The notes under the pieces were generated by a model. The model was not told where the DNA came from, did no database searches, and worked only from the letters and a program-made list of their open reading frames with translations. Shown one piece after another: positions 14,259-24,143 of a stretch of DNA of 54,155 nt (position 1 is the stretch's first letter; each line of letters begins with the position of its first letter). This DNA comes from JAQUCI01 sp964553255 (GTDB lineage: Bacteria; Bacillota_I; Bacilli_A; Erysipelotrichales; Erysipelotrichaceae): contig CAZKJS010000006.1 of the NCBI GenBank assembly GCA_964553255.1, forward strand, positions 1 through 54,155, read 5' to 3'. Both the position numbers and the translations under genes were made by a program.

Positions 14259-16853
14259 ATGAAAAAATTATTACTGATTGATGGTAACTCTTTAGTATTT
14301 AGGGCTTATTATGCGACAGCTTACAGTAGGCCAATGACAACATCTAATAAGATCAATACTAATGCGGTTTATGGTTTTGCGACAATGATCACTAAAGCTT
14401 TAGAATTGGTTAAACCTGATGCTGTTTTGGTTGCGTTTGATACTGAGAAAAAAACATTTAGACATGAATTATATAGTGAATATAAAGGAACAAGAAAAGC
14501 TGCACCACCAGAGTTGATCGTTCAGTTTCCTATTGTGCGTGAATATCTTGATGCTATGAACATAACACGTTATGAACTGCCTGGAATTGAAGCTGATGAT
14601 ATCATTGGTTCTTTATCGCGCAAGTATAAGGATTGGCAAACAAATATATTGACAAGTGATCAAGACTTATTACAGCTGATTGATGATACAACAAGTGTAT
14701 GGTTGATGAAAAAGGGTTTAAGTGAAATTGTTAAGATGGATAGCATAGCACTTTATGAAAGCATGAATTTAGCGCCATCACAGATCATTGATCTAAAAGC
14801 ATTAATGGGTGATAGCAGTGATAATATCCCTGGTGTACCAAATGTTGGCGAAAAGACAGCACTTAAGCTTTTAGGTGAATATCACACTGTTGAAAATGTT
14901 TTAGCGAACATTGATCAAATGAAGGGTAAGTTAGCTGAAAATCTTAGAGATAATCAAGAGTTAGCACTATTATCAAAGGAATTGGCGACGATTAAATGCA
15001 CAGTTGATATTCCACTTAGTAACGAAGATTTAACTATTAATACTGATAATGATAAGTTATATCAGTTCTATTTAAAGTATGAACTCAACTCATTTTTAAA
15101 AAATCTAGACATGAGTAATAAAGAACAAGTAAATAATGATAGTTTTAATCACTATGTAGTTGATAAAATACCTGCTAATATACTTGATCAAGCTGTTGCG
15201 ATTTACTTTGATCAGGATATCAAAGATTATTACAAAGCGAAACTATATGGTTTAGCTATGGTTAACAATGACAAATGTTATTATATCAAGATGAATGATG
15301 TATATGAGGATAAAGCGTTATTAGCTTGGCTAAAGACAGATAATCAAAAGATTATCTATGATGCGAAAAATGCTTATCATGTGGCCAAAACTAATGGTAT
15401 AACATTAGATGGTGTTGGTTTTGATATTCAAGTGGCAGCTTTCTTAATTGATAACTTCATCAATGATTGGGATAAACTCTGCAATAAGTACAAACTTATG
15501 ACACAAGACCAACAAATAGCGATATATGGTACTGTAAGTAAAAGTAAGGAGATAGATGAGCAATTACAGATTAAACATGCATGTATGCGCGCTTATGATT
15601 GTATGATGATCGCTCAGAAGCTAAAGACAACTATAGATGAAATGGCGATGGAGCAATTATTTTATGAAGTCGAAATGCCCCTTACTAAGATTCTTTATGA
15701 AATGGAAAACAAGGGCGTTTTGATTGATAGTAATATACTAGATGATATAGCAAGCAAGACATTGAGCAAACTAAATGAGATTACTACAAATATCTATCAA
15801 GTGGCAGGATGCGAGTTTAACATCAATTCACCAAAACAATTAGCGGAAGTTTTGTTTGATAAACTAAAACTACCATCATACAAGAAAAGATCAACGGCAA
15901 TTGATGTATTAGAGCGTCTACTTGAAAAACATGAGATCATAGCGTATTTGATTGAGTATCGTAAATATCAGAAACTATATAGTACTTATGCGGAAGGTTT
16001 GAAGAAATTTGTTAATGAAGATCATCGTATTCATACAATTTATAATCAGACGATAACCCAAACTGGACGTTTATCATCTACTGATCCAAACTTACAGAAC
16101 ATATCAATAAAAGATGAGGAAGGTAAGGAAATCAGAAAAGCATTTATCGCTGATGAAGGTTGTGTTTTGTTAGCTGCTGATTACTCACAAATTGAGCTTA
16201 GGATATTGGCACATATGGCAAATGAAGATAAGCTAATCCAAACATTCATCAATAAACAAGATATTCATACAACAACCGCAATGGAAGTCTTCAATGTGAA
16301 GGCTGATGAGATTGATGCTGGACTAAGAAGACAAGCTAAAGCAGTTAACTTTGGAATTGTATATGGTATATCCGATTTTGGTTTATCTCAACAACTTCAA
16401 ATTGATGTTAAGACAGCACAAAACTATATTAATAAGTATTTCGTGAGTTATCCAAAGATCAAAAGTTTTATGGATGAAGTCATCAGTTTCTGTCAAACCA
16501 ATGGCTATGTTAAAACCTTATTAAATAGACGTCGATATATTCCTGAGATAAACGATAAGAACTATATGACCAGAGAGTTTGGTAAAAGAGCAGCTATGAA
16601 TGCTCCAATACAAGGAACAGCAGCTGATTTGATAAAGCTGGCAATGGTTAAAATCGCACAAAGAATAAAAGCTAATGGTTATCGCTCACAAATGATCTTA
16701 CAAGTACACGATGAATTAATCTTTAATGTCTATGAAGATGAAGTTGATATAATGAAAGAATTGATTGAAAACGAGATGGAGAAAGCAATGATACTAAATG
16801 TACCCTTAGAAGCGAAATGCGTACAAGGTAAAAATTGGTATGATGCTAAGTAA
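14259..16853 (+). CDS. polA: DNA polymerase I
   Basis: This 864-residue enzyme fills gaps and removes RNA primers. The N-terminal 5' nuclease domain (1-290) includes MKKLLLIDGNSLVFRAYYA, the acidic IEADDIIGSL and SDQDLLQL, and the helix-hairpin-helix GVPNVGEKTALKLL. The middle 3'-5' exonuclease domain (300-490) lacks the catalytic DxE motif (it reads YFDQDIKDYY), so proofreading is probably absent, as in Bacillus Pol I. The polymerase domain carries motif A DYSQIELR, motif B RRQAKAVNFGIVYG and motif C QVHDELIF. The ATG 14259 after GAGGT is preferred over an upstream in-frame ATG at 14226. First gene of an eight-gene run. Confidence 0.97.
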   Translation: MKKLLLIDGNSLVFRAYYATAYSRPMTTSNKINTNAVYGFATMITKALELVKPDAVLVAFDTEKKTFRHELYSEYKGTRKAAPPELIVQFPIVREYLDAMNITRYELPGIEADDIIGSLSRKYKDWQTNILTSDQDLLQLIDDTTSVWLMKKGLSEIVKMDSIALYESMNLAPSQIIDLKALMGDSSDNIPGVPNVGEKTALKLLGEYHTVENVLANIDQMKGKLAENLRDNQELALLSKELATIKCTVDIPLSNEDLTINTDNDKLYQFYLKYELNSFLKNLDMSNKEQVNNDSFNHYVVDKIPANILDQAVAIYFDQDIKDYYKAKLYGLAMVNNDKCYYIKMNDVYEDKALLAWLKTDNQKIIYDAKNAYHVAKTNGITLDGVGFDIQVAAFLIDNFINDWDKLCNKYKLMTQDQQIAIYGTVSKSKEIDEQLQIKHACMRAYDCMMIAQKLKTTIDEMAMEQLFYEVEMPLTKILYEMENKGVLIDSNILDDIASKTLSKLNEITTNIYQVAGCEFNINSPKQLAEVLFDKLKLPSYKKRSTAIDVLERLLEKHEIIAYLIEYRKYQKLYSTYAEGLKKFVNEDHRIHTIYNQTITQTGRLSSTDPNLQNISIKDEEGKEIRKAFIADEGCVLLAADYSQIELRILAHMANEDKLIQTFINKQDIHTTTAMEVFNVKADEIDAGLRRQAKAVNFGIVYGISDFGLSQQLQIDVKTAQNYINKYFVSYPKIKSFMDEVISFCQTNGYVKTLLNRRRYIPEINDKNYMTREFGKRAAMNAPIQGTAADLIKLAMVKIAQRIKANGYRSQMILQVHDELIFNVYEDEVDIMKELIENEMEKAMILNVPLEAKCVQGKNWYDAK

Positions 16854-16858
16854 ATAAT

Positions 16859-17677
16859 ATGCCAGAACTACCAGAGGTTGAAACGGTTATAAGAACCCTT
16901 GAAACACAAATTATGGGCAGTAAGATTATCGACATCACTGTTTGGTGGGACAAGATCATTGCTAGACCATCAATTAGAGAGTTTAAAGATGCCTTGATTG
17001 GTCAAACCTTTATTAAGTTTGATCGCAGAGGTAAGTACTTGATTCTACATACAAACCAATACATTTTGATCATTCATCTTAGGATGGAAGGAAAGTTTTA
17101 TCTTGAAAGCATTAATAGTGAAAGATCAAAACATACTCATGTTATATTTAAGTTAGATGATAACAAAGAACTTCATTATAACGATACTCGTAAATTTGGT
17201 CGCATGTATTTGTATCGTAAGGATGAAGAACTAACTGCTTTATCTAAGATTGGTCATGATCCTTGGGATGAAGAATTAACAGCTGTCTATTTAAAGAATG
17301 CTTTTAGTAAAAGAAAAACGACTCTTAAACAAGCATTGCTTGATCAAAGTATTATTGCGGGTATTGGTAATATCTATGCTGATGAGATTTGTTTTATGGC
17401 TAAACTAGCACCTACAAAGATAGTAAGCACATTGAGTTTAAATCAGTGTGAAATGATCCTTGTTTGTACTAAAACAATTTTAAAAGCGGCGATCAAAGCT
17501 GGTGGCACAACCATTAGAAGTTATACTTCATCACTTGGCATCAGTGGTCGTTTCCAATTAACACTAAAAGTTCATACAAGAGCTAATGAATCGTGTTATG
17601 AATGCCAAAACGCGATCAAAAAAATAAAAATTAATGGTAGAGGGACATATTTCTGCCCCAATTGTCAAAAGGAGTAA
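16859..17677 (+). CDS. mutM: Formamidopyrimidine-DNA glycosylase (MutM/Fpg)
   Basis: This 272-residue enzyme excises 8-oxoguanine and cuts the strand. The N-terminal Pro2-Glu3 nucleophile and base appear in MPELPEVETVIRTLE. The conserved Lys is in FDRRGKYLIL, and the C-terminal zinc finger has two CxxC pairs (CYECQ, CPNCQ). Only five bases separate it from polA and no good ribosome site is visible, so translation may be coupled to polA. Confidence 0.97.
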   Translation: MPELPEVETVIRTLETQIMGSKIIDITVWWDKIIARPSIREFKDALIGQTFIKFDRRGKYLILHTNQYILIIHLRMEGKFYLESINSERSKHTHVIFKLDDNKELHYNDTRKFGRMYLYRKDEELTALSKIGHDPWDEELTAVYLKNAFSKRKTTLKQALLDQSIIAGIGNIYADEICFMAKLAPTKIVSTLSLNQCEMILVCTKTILKAAIKAGGTTIRSYTSSLGISGRFQLTLKVHTRANESCYECQNAIKKIKINGRGTYFCPNCQKE

Positions 17678-17679
17678 AA

Positions 17680-18264
17680 ATGAAATCTATTGCGATCACA
17701 GGAACAATCGGAAGTGGTAAATCCATAGTAATGTCTTTGCTAAGTAGGGATTATCCAACGATTGATTGTGATGTTATAGCTCATAAGCTTTTAGAAGAAA
17801 ACCAGGCTGGTTATAATGCAGTATTACAAGCGTTTCATGAATTGTTTGTAAACCAAACTTTTTCATATAAACTCTTAGCTGATCATGTTTTCAATAATAA
17901 AAAAGCATTACGTAAGCTTGAAGCTATATTACATCCGATGGTATTAATCGAAGTACAAAGGTTATTGCACTTGTATCAAGATAAAACATATGTATTTGTA
18001 GAAGTACCATTGTTGTTTGAGGTCAATTGGCAAGAGTATTTTGATCTATCAGTTGTCGTGTATACTAAAAAAGAAAACATATATAAACGCTTATCTATAA
18101 ATCGAAACATGACAAAAGATGATGTTGATAAACGTCTAAAACGTCAATTTTCCTCTTTAAAGAAAAGAAGACTGGCTGATTATGTGATTGATAATAATGA
18201 TTCACTAGAGGTATTAGTAACCAATATTGATGAGTTTATCAAATGGTTAAAGCATTCTGCTTAA
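17680..18264 (+). CDS. coaE: Dephospho-CoA kinase
   Basis: It catalyses the last step of coenzyme A synthesis, phosphorylating dephospho-CoA on the ribose 3'-OH. The P-loop is GTIGSGKS at the N-terminus. DCDVIAHKLL holds the substrate Asp, and FVEVPLLFEVNW is typical of the family. 194 residues. ATG 17680 is favoured over an in-frame ATG at 17662 inside mutM, because AAGGAG sits at 17669-17674. It lies in the conserved polA-mutM-coaE-dnaB-dnaI block, without the nrdR found in Bacillus. Confidence 0.95.
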   Translation: MKSIAITGTIGSGKSIVMSLLSRDYPTIDCDVIAHKLLEENQAGYNAVLQAFHELFVNQTFSYKLLADHVFNNKKALRKLEAILHPMVLIEVQRLLHLYQDKTYVFVEVPLLFEVNWQEYFDLSVVVYTKKENIYKRLSINRNMTKDDVDKRLKRQFSSLKKRRLADYVIDNNDSLEVLVTNIDEFIKWLKHSA

Positions 18265-18281
18265 ACGCTAAAGGAGAGACT

Positions 18282-19475
18282 ATGGAACTTTTTGAACAAG
18301 ATGTCTATCAATGTGAAGTAACTCGTGATTTTGATGTTTCACAAATGAAGGTAGTGTTTGTGCTTTATCAACCATTAATTGGAATACAGGCGCTTTCGCT
18401 TTATGGTACGCTATTAAGTGAGGCTCATCATCAAAAAGAGTATTATCGTCATAGTCGCTTATGCAAACTATTAAGTCTTGATATTGATGCAGTTCATAAA
18501 GCAAGAATCAAGCTTGAACAATATAATTTGATCAAAACTTATCATGATAAACAAAATGATGAGTATATCTATGTTCTTGTTCAACCTTTAAAGACAGAGG
18601 AGTTTTTACGTCATTATGTATATGGTGTTCAATATAAGAAAATAATGGGTTTAAGTGATTATGAACTAACAAAAGAAAACATGATCAGTAGTTATGACAA
18701 AAAGGATTTTTTGGATATAACTACTCATTTTGATCAAGCAGATTTACATCGTATCACCAGTAAAGACATCTTAGAGTTCATCACAATAAACCAAGATGAA
18801 GTCAATAAAGATCCTAATATGGGATTTCCAAAAGAATTTGATTATCAAGGTTTCGTGAAGGATCTGAGCGAACTTACTTTTCCACGTAAACTAAGGACTA
18901 CCGAGAATATGCGATTGATAGCGCAATTAGCTACTGTTTATGGTATTAGTGATCAAAGAATGCGTGTACTAGCTTGTCGTAGTGTTAATATGAAAGATAA
19001 TTCATTTGATACTAATGGTTTGATCAATAGAGTTAGAAGAGAACAGGTAATATTTGATGATAGTCAAATAGATAGTTATGAGTTAGCACCAATTATCTTC
19101 TTACAACGTAAGCAACCCAATATGCCTGTTAGCTTATCATCTAAGAAAGTATTAGAGTATTTAGTTAATGATACACCACTTTCAACCCCTGTGATCAATT
19201 TTTTAGTGGAGTATGTGTTGAATAATACCAACAATGTTTTAAACCAAAAATATGTTGAGAAAACAGCTGAGACTTTTTTTCGTAATCAAGTAAATGACAT
19301 TGCTAGTGCTAAAGAACTGATCAAGAAGGTTTCTAAGGTTAGTAAAGAGAAAGCCATGCGTGCAAATAAACCTAGTGAGTCAAAAGTTAACACAACGAAT
19401 CAACACAACGGTTCAAAAGAAGAACTTGAAAATTTAAAAAGACAGATACTAGAGAAAGTTGAGCGTCAAAAATAG
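18282..19475 (+). CDS. dnaB: Replication initiation protein DnaB (helicase loader/attachment protein)
   Basis: This is the Bacillota DnaB/DnaD-type initiation protein, not the helicase. With DnaD and DnaI it loads the replicative helicase at oriC and at stalled forks. The 397 residues start with a winged-helix region (DFDVSQMKVVFVLYQPLIGIQALSLYGTLL). A C-terminal DnaB_2/DDBH2 helical domain runs about 300-350 (STPVINFLVEYVLNNTNNVLNQKYVEKTAETF). ATG 18282 after AAAGGAGAG is chosen over an in-frame ATG at 18243. It abuts dnaI with no gap. Confidence 0.9.
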   Translation: MELFEQDVYQCEVTRDFDVSQMKVVFVLYQPLIGIQALSLYGTLLSEAHHQKEYYRHSRLCKLLSLDIDAVHKARIKLEQYNLIKTYHDKQNDEYIYVLVQPLKTEEFLRHYVYGVQYKKIMGLSDYELTKENMISSYDKKDFLDITTHFDQADLHRITSKDILEFITINQDEVNKDPNMGFPKEFDYQGFVKDLSELTFPRKLRTTENMRLIAQLATVYGISDQRMRVLACRSVNMKDNSFDTNGLINRVRREQVIFDDSQIDSYELAPIIFLQRKQPNMPVSLSSKKVLEYLVNDTPLSTPVINFLVEYVLNNTNNVLNQKYVEKTAETFFRNQVNDIASAKELIKKVSKVSKEKAMRANKPSESKVNTTNQHNGSKEELENLKRQILEKVERQK

Positions 19476-20423
19476 ATGAAAAAAATCGATACTTTATTTA
19501 AAGATAATGAAACACTTAAAAGTGAAAGAAGTAAGATTGAGCAAGAACTATTAAACAATATCCTTTTGAAGCGTTACTTGATGCAAGAAGCGATTGATCC
19601 AAATATCGTGAAAAAATATCCGATGCGCTTTTTGCGACTTGTTGAGCAACTAGAGATTTGTGAGCGCTGCAGTGGTCTTGATCATTGTTTGCTTGCGAAT
19701 AAAGGGCATTATCAAGCATTAGTCAAGGATGATATCTTGAAAAGCGTTTATCGTCCTTGTCGTTATCAATTACAATATGAAAAGGATAATGCTCATTTAA
19801 AGAAATATCTTATCAATGATCTACCTGATGAAATGCGTAGTATAACGCTTGGTAGTATTGAATTAACTCAAGAAAACAACAAACTATATTTAGAAGCGGT
19901 AAAAAAGATATGGGATTGGCTTGATCATCAAACAAGCAAGGGCTTATATTTACATGGACCAGTTGGTACTGGCAAAACATACTTATTGGCTTGTGTAGCT
20001 AATAACTTTGCTAAGCGTGGCCAATCAGTTGCTTTTGTTCATACTCCTAAACTGTTGGTTAGACTTAAAGCAGCTTTTGGGGATGATGATGAGCAAGATG
20101 ATATTATGTCAGCTTTAATAGAAGCTGAGCTATTGATTCTTGACGATATTGGTGCTGAGCCTGTTACTGGTTGGTATCGCGATGAGATACTAGCTACCGT
20201 CTTAAATGAAAGAATGACTAAACAAAAATTAACGTGTTTTAGTAGTAATCTCGATCTAAAAGAGTTAGGCATCAACTTCAAATATAATCAAAAAGGTGAA
20301 GTTGATGAGTTAAAAGCGCAACGTATCATGGAGCGCATCAGAATGTTAGCGGATCCGATAATGGTACCTGGGAATAATCGTCGTTTTAAACTGATATCTC
20401 TACCAAAAAGCGAAGATAAATGA
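19476..20423 (+). CDS. dnaI: Helicase loader DnaI
   Basis: This AAA+ ATPase loads the hexameric replicative helicase. The N-terminal zinc-binding region has clustered Cys and His residues (EICERCSGLDHC, then RPCRYQ). The AAA+ core has Walker A GPVGTGKT, Walker B ELLILDDIGAE and a sensor region with TCFSSNLDLKEL. 315 residues is normal. The ATG directly follows the dnaB stop codon, so coupling is likely. Confidence 0.95.
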   Translation: MKKIDTLFKDNETLKSERSKIEQELLNNILLKRYLMQEAIDPNIVKKYPMRFLRLVEQLEICERCSGLDHCLLANKGHYQALVKDDILKSVYRPCRYQLQYEKDNAHLKKYLINDLPDEMRSITLGSIELTQENNKLYLEAVKKIWDWLDHQTSKGLYLHGPVGTGKTYLLACVANNFAKRGQSVAFVHTPKLLVRLKAAFGDDDEQDDIMSALIEAELLILDDIGAEPVTGWYRDEILATVLNERMTKQKLTCFSSNLDLKELGINFKYNQKGEVDELKAQRIMERIRMLADPIMVPGNNRRFKLISLPKSEDK

Positions 20424-20451
20424 TAAGATAAGTTGTCAGGAGGTTTAGTAG

Positions 20452-21414
20452 ATGATCAAACGAATTGGAGTATTGACATCAGGTGGGGATTCTCCCGGTA
20501 TGAATGCCGCAATAAGGGCCGTTACTAGAAGTGCCTTGTCAAGTAATGTTGAGGTTTTTGGCATATATGACGGTTATAAAGGCATTTTAGATGAACATAT
20601 TGAACAGTTAAATACCAGCAGTGTCAGTGACATAATGGTTAGAGGTGGCACAATCTTAGGTTCAGCTCGTTTACCTGAATTTTTAGATATCGATGTACAA
20701 AAAAAAGCTTTAGCGATTTTAAAGAAATTTGAAATCGATGCCTTAGTCACAATTGGTGGTGATGGTACTTATCGTGGTGCTTTAGCACTAACAAAGCTTG
20801 GTGTAAACTGTATTGGCTTGCCAGGGACGATTGATAATGATATTGCTTGTACTGATTATACGATTGGATTTGATACAGCTCTTAATACGGTTATTGAGGC
20901 AATAGATAAACTGCGTGATACCAGTAGCTCTCATCATCGATGTTCAGTTGTTGAAGTAATGGGTAATCATTGTGGTGATATTGCACTTTTTGCGGGAATT
21001 TCATCAGGAGCGGAAATGATCATTACTCCTGAAAAAGGATATGATGAAAAAGCTGTATTAGAAAAGATGTTATATATGGATCAAGTTAGACGTAAACGTC
21101 ATGCCATTATCTTATTGACGGAAAAGATTACCGATGCTGAAATACTAGCGGAAAAAATCAGTGCTTATACTAGTTTCTCAGGTCGCTCAACAGTGCTTGG
21201 ACATGTTCAACGTGGTGGTTCTCCTTCAGCGTTTGATCGTATCCTAGCGACAAGAATGGGAGATAAAGCTGTACAACTTTTAATATCTAACAATGGTGGA
21301 CAATGTGTGGGCATTGATGGTTCAGATGTTATCGCCTATCCAATTGCAGAGGCGCTTGCGATGAATAAAAAATCGCGTGATCACCTCTATGAGTTACATG
21401 AAAGGTTGGTGTAA
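20452..21414 (+). CDS. pfkA: ATP-dependent 6-phosphofructokinase
   Basis: It phosphorylates fructose 6-phosphate in glycolysis. Motifs seen are GGDSPGMNAAIRAV, the ATP-binding GGDGTYRGA, the catalytic PGTIDNDI and HVQRGGSPSAFDR. 320 residues is the standard bacterial allosteric form. A strong AGGAGG precedes the ATG. pyk follows two bases later, the usual Bacillota pairing. Confidence 0.97.
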   Translation: MIKRIGVLTSGGDSPGMNAAIRAVTRSALSSNVEVFGIYDGYKGILDEHIEQLNTSSVSDIMVRGGTILGSARLPEFLDIDVQKKALAILKKFEIDALVTIGGDGTYRGALALTKLGVNCIGLPGTIDNDIACTDYTIGFDTALNTVIEAIDKLRDTSSSHHRCSVVEVMGNHCGDIALFAGISSGAEMIITPEKGYDEKAVLEKMLYMDQVRRKRHAIILLTEKITDAEILAEKISAYTSFSGRSTVLGHVQRGGSPSAFDRILATRMGDKAVQLLISNNGGQCVGIDGSDVIAYPIAEALAMNKKSRDHLYELHERLV

Positions 21415-21416
21415 AT

Positions 21417-22841
21417 ATGACAGAATATCGTAAGACTAAGATTATATGTACGCTTGGTCCAGCTAGCGATTCTAAAGAAATGTTGATCAAACTGGCCAAT
21501 GCCGGAATGAATATCGTCAGATTAAACTTCTCCCATGGTAATCACGAACACTATAAAGAAGTTATAAAGACGGTAAGAGAAATTGAAGATGAAACGGGAA
21601 TCACACTTGGAATCCTTTTAGATACCAAAGGTCCAGAGATTAGGTGTGGCGTCATGGCTAATGATCAATTGTTGTTTAATAAGGGTGATATTGTGCATGT
21701 GACCAAAGAAGACATCATAGGCACTAATGAACGCTTTCATATCGATTGTCCTGAGTTATATCAAGATGTTAAGATCAACGACTATCTTTTGATTGATGAT
21801 GGTAAGATGCGATTAACGATCATTGATCGCATTAATGAAGATTTAGTATGTCGTATTGTAAACCCAGGGGTAATTAAGACTCGAAAAGGTGTAAATGTTC
21901 CTAACGTTCACATATCAATGCCTTTTATTTCTGCTAAAGACGATGCTGATCTTAGGTTTGGTTGTGAAATGGATGTTGATTATATCGCTGCTTCTTTTGT
22001 TAGAACAGCAGAAGATATTTTGGCTATCAGAAATATCATCAATGAAATGGGAAAACCTAAAATTCATATTATGGCTAAGATTGAAAATCAAGAAGGCTAT
22101 GATAATCTAGATGAAATATTACAGGAAGCTGATGGCGTTATGGTCGCTCGTGGTGATTTGGGTGTTGAAGTAATGACGCAATTTGTGCCTATCTATCAAA
22201 AGAAAATGATCCAAAAAGCCAACGCTCATGGTAAACCAGTAGTAACTGCCACTCATATGTTAGAATCGATGATGGGCAATCCACGACCGACAAGAGCAGA
22301 AGCTAGTGACGTTGCTAATGCTATCCTAGATGGAAGTGATGCAATAATGTTATCGGGTGAAACAGCTGCAGGTTTATATCCGGTTGAGTCTGTAGTGACT
22401 ATGGATACGATTGCTAAAGCTATTGAGAGAATAATACCTTATCGTGACAATTTAGAACATGCAAAGAAAAGTAGTCGTAAAACAGTTCAAGACGCAATTG
22501 GCATATCAGTTAGTGATTCATCATTAACACTTGAAAAGATCAAAGCGATAGTTGCATTTACCCAAGGTGGTAGTACTGCTAGAAGAATATCTAAATTTAG
22601 ACCTCCAGTGCCTATTTTGGCAGTCACATTTACCAAAAGTACTCAACGCAAGCTAGCGGTACACTGGGGAGTTATCCCCATATTTAGTGATATTCAAAAT
22701 GAGATGACTAACGATGATGAACTTGCTAGTATCATCGCTAAAAACTATGGTGTTAAACCTGGTGAGTTTGTTATTATCACTGCTGGTTATCCAACTGGCG
22801 AAGGTACAGCTAATATGATGAAGATCGTCGAGGTTAAATAA
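21417..22841 (+). CDS. pyk: Pyruvate kinase
   Basis: It makes pyruvate and ATP from phosphoenolpyruvate. RKTKIICTLGPAS is the N-terminal signature. NIVRLNFSHG, the catalytic Lys in IHIMAKIENQEGYDN and VARGDLGVE are present, and the C-terminal allosteric domain ends in GEGTANMMKIVEVK. At 474 residues it lacks the extra PEP-utiliser-like C-terminal domain of Bacillus Pyk. Confidence 0.97.
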   Translation: MTEYRKTKIICTLGPASDSKEMLIKLANAGMNIVRLNFSHGNHEHYKEVIKTVREIEDETGITLGILLDTKGPEIRCGVMANDQLLFNKGDIVHVTKEDIIGTNERFHIDCPELYQDVKINDYLLIDDGKMRLTIIDRINEDLVCRIVNPGVIKTRKGVNVPNVHISMPFISAKDDADLRFGCEMDVDYIAASFVRTAEDILAIRNIINEMGKPKIHIMAKIENQEGYDNLDEILQEADGVMVARGDLGVEVMTQFVPIYQKKMIQKANAHGKPVVTATHMLESMMGNPRPTRAEASDVANAILDGSDAIMLSGETAAGLYPVESVVTMDTIAKAIERIIPYRDNLEHAKKSSRKTVQDAIGISVSDSSLTLEKIKAIVAFTQGGSTARRISKFRPPVPILAVTFTKSTQRKLAVHWGVIPIFSDIQNEMTNDDELASIIAKNYGVKPGEFVIITAGYPTGEGTANMMKIVEVK

Positions 22842-22849
22842 GGAGAAAT

Positions 22850-24085
22850 ATGATTAAAGAAGAATTACTTAGAAAGTATGCTCGACTTGCGGTGTGTGTT
22901 GGTGCTAATATCCAACCTAATCAACCGTTGTTGATCAATGCTCCAGTTGAATGTGCTGGTTTTGTTAGGCTTTGTGTTGAAGAGGCTTACAAGGCAAAAG
23001 CTAAATATGTGCTTGTAGAATGGAATGATGAAGTTGTAGGTAAGCTTAGTTATGAATACGCAGCAGTTGAAGTATTAGAAGAAATACCACAATATCGAAT
23101 CGATTCTCGTAATTATATGATTGAGAACAATTATGCATTATTAAGCATATCAGCACGTACGCCAGGATTATTAGCGGGTATTGATGCTGAGAAGATGCAA
23201 CGTGCGCAAATGGCCGCAAGTCGTGCTTTTAAACCGTTTATGGCTCATACAATGGGTAATAGAACACAATGGTCTGTTATATCAGTTCCAACCGTTGGGT
23301 GGGCTAAAAAAGTGTTTCCTGAACTTACTGATGATGAGGCAGTTAAAAAGCTATGGGACGCTATTTTGAAAGCTGTTAGGATTGATGAAGATAATGACCC
23401 AGTAGAAGAATGGCGTAAACATAATGAACGTATTCATTATTATACTAAAACTTTAAATGATTTAAATTTTAGGTCGCTACATTTTAAAAACAGTTTAGGT
23501 ACTGATCTAACGGTTGGCTTAGTTAAAGATCATGTTTGGGCTGGTGGTAGTGAAATATCCACAAAAAATACAGTATTTAATCCCAATATGCCTACTGAAG
23601 AATGCTTCACGATGCCAGATAAATATCAAGTCAATGGTATTGTTTATGCGACAAAACCACTAAATCATAGTGGTAAATTGATTGAGGACTTCAATGTCAC
23701 TTTCAAGGATGGAAAAGCGATTGCTTATAGTGCCAAAAAAGAAGTTGAGGCACTAAAAAACTTGATCGATTTTGATGAAGGTAGTTGTTATCTTGGTGAA
23801 GTGGCTTTGATTTCACATCAATCTCCAATAAGTTTAAGCAACATTCTTTTCTATAATACTTTGTTTGATGAAAATGCATCATGTCATTTGGCTTTTGGCG
23901 CTGCCTATCCTATGAATATCAAGGGTGGTACTGCTAAGACAGAAGAAGAACTAAAAGAACTTGGTGCTAATACTTCTATGGAACATAGCGATTTTATGTT
24001 TGGTAGTGCTGATATGGAAATAATTGGTACAACCCAAGATGGTAAAACAGTCAAAGTGTTTGAAAAGGGTAACTTTGTGATATAA
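22850..24085 (+). CDS. M29 family aminopeptidase (AmpS/PepS type)
   Basis: The 411-residue metallo-aminopeptidase matches the clan MQ thermophilic aminopeptidase family. LLINAPVECAGFVRLCVEEAYKAKAKYVLVEW lies near the N-terminus, the central VWAGGSEISTKNTVFNPNMPTEECFTMPDK includes metal-ligand Glu residues, and MEHSDFMFGSADMEI is at the end. It probably trims cytoplasmic peptides. AAGGAG before ATG. Last gene of the polA-pyk run, closed by the terminator at 24091. Confidence 0.93.
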   Translation: MIKEELLRKYARLAVCVGANIQPNQPLLINAPVECAGFVRLCVEEAYKAKAKYVLVEWNDEVVGKLSYEYAAVEVLEEIPQYRIDSRNYMIENNYALLSISARTPGLLAGIDAEKMQRAQMAASRAFKPFMAHTMGNRTQWSVISVPTVGWAKKVFPELTDDEAVKKLWDAILKAVRIDEDNDPVEEWRKHNERIHYYTKTLNDLNFRSLHFKNSLGTDLTVGLVKDHVWAGGSEISTKNTVFNPNMPTEECFTMPDKYQVNGIVYATKPLNHSGKLIEDFNVTFKDGKAIAYSAKKEVEALKNLIDFDEGSCYLGEVALISHQSPISLSNILFYNTLFDENASCHLAFGAAYPMNIKGGTAKTEEELKELGANTSMEHSDFMFGSADMEIIGTTQDGKTVKVFEKGNFVI

Positions 24086-24090
24086 TGCGT

Positions 24091-24119
24091 AAAGACTTCT
24101 GTTAAGGAAGTCTTTTTTT
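24091..24119 (+). terminator. Terminator of the polA-to-aminopeptidase run
   Basis: The arms AAAGACTTC and GAAGTCTTT enclose a 7-base loop and run into seven T. Confidence 0.88.
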
Positions 24120-24143
24120 GGTATAATGTTTGAAGGTGATAAT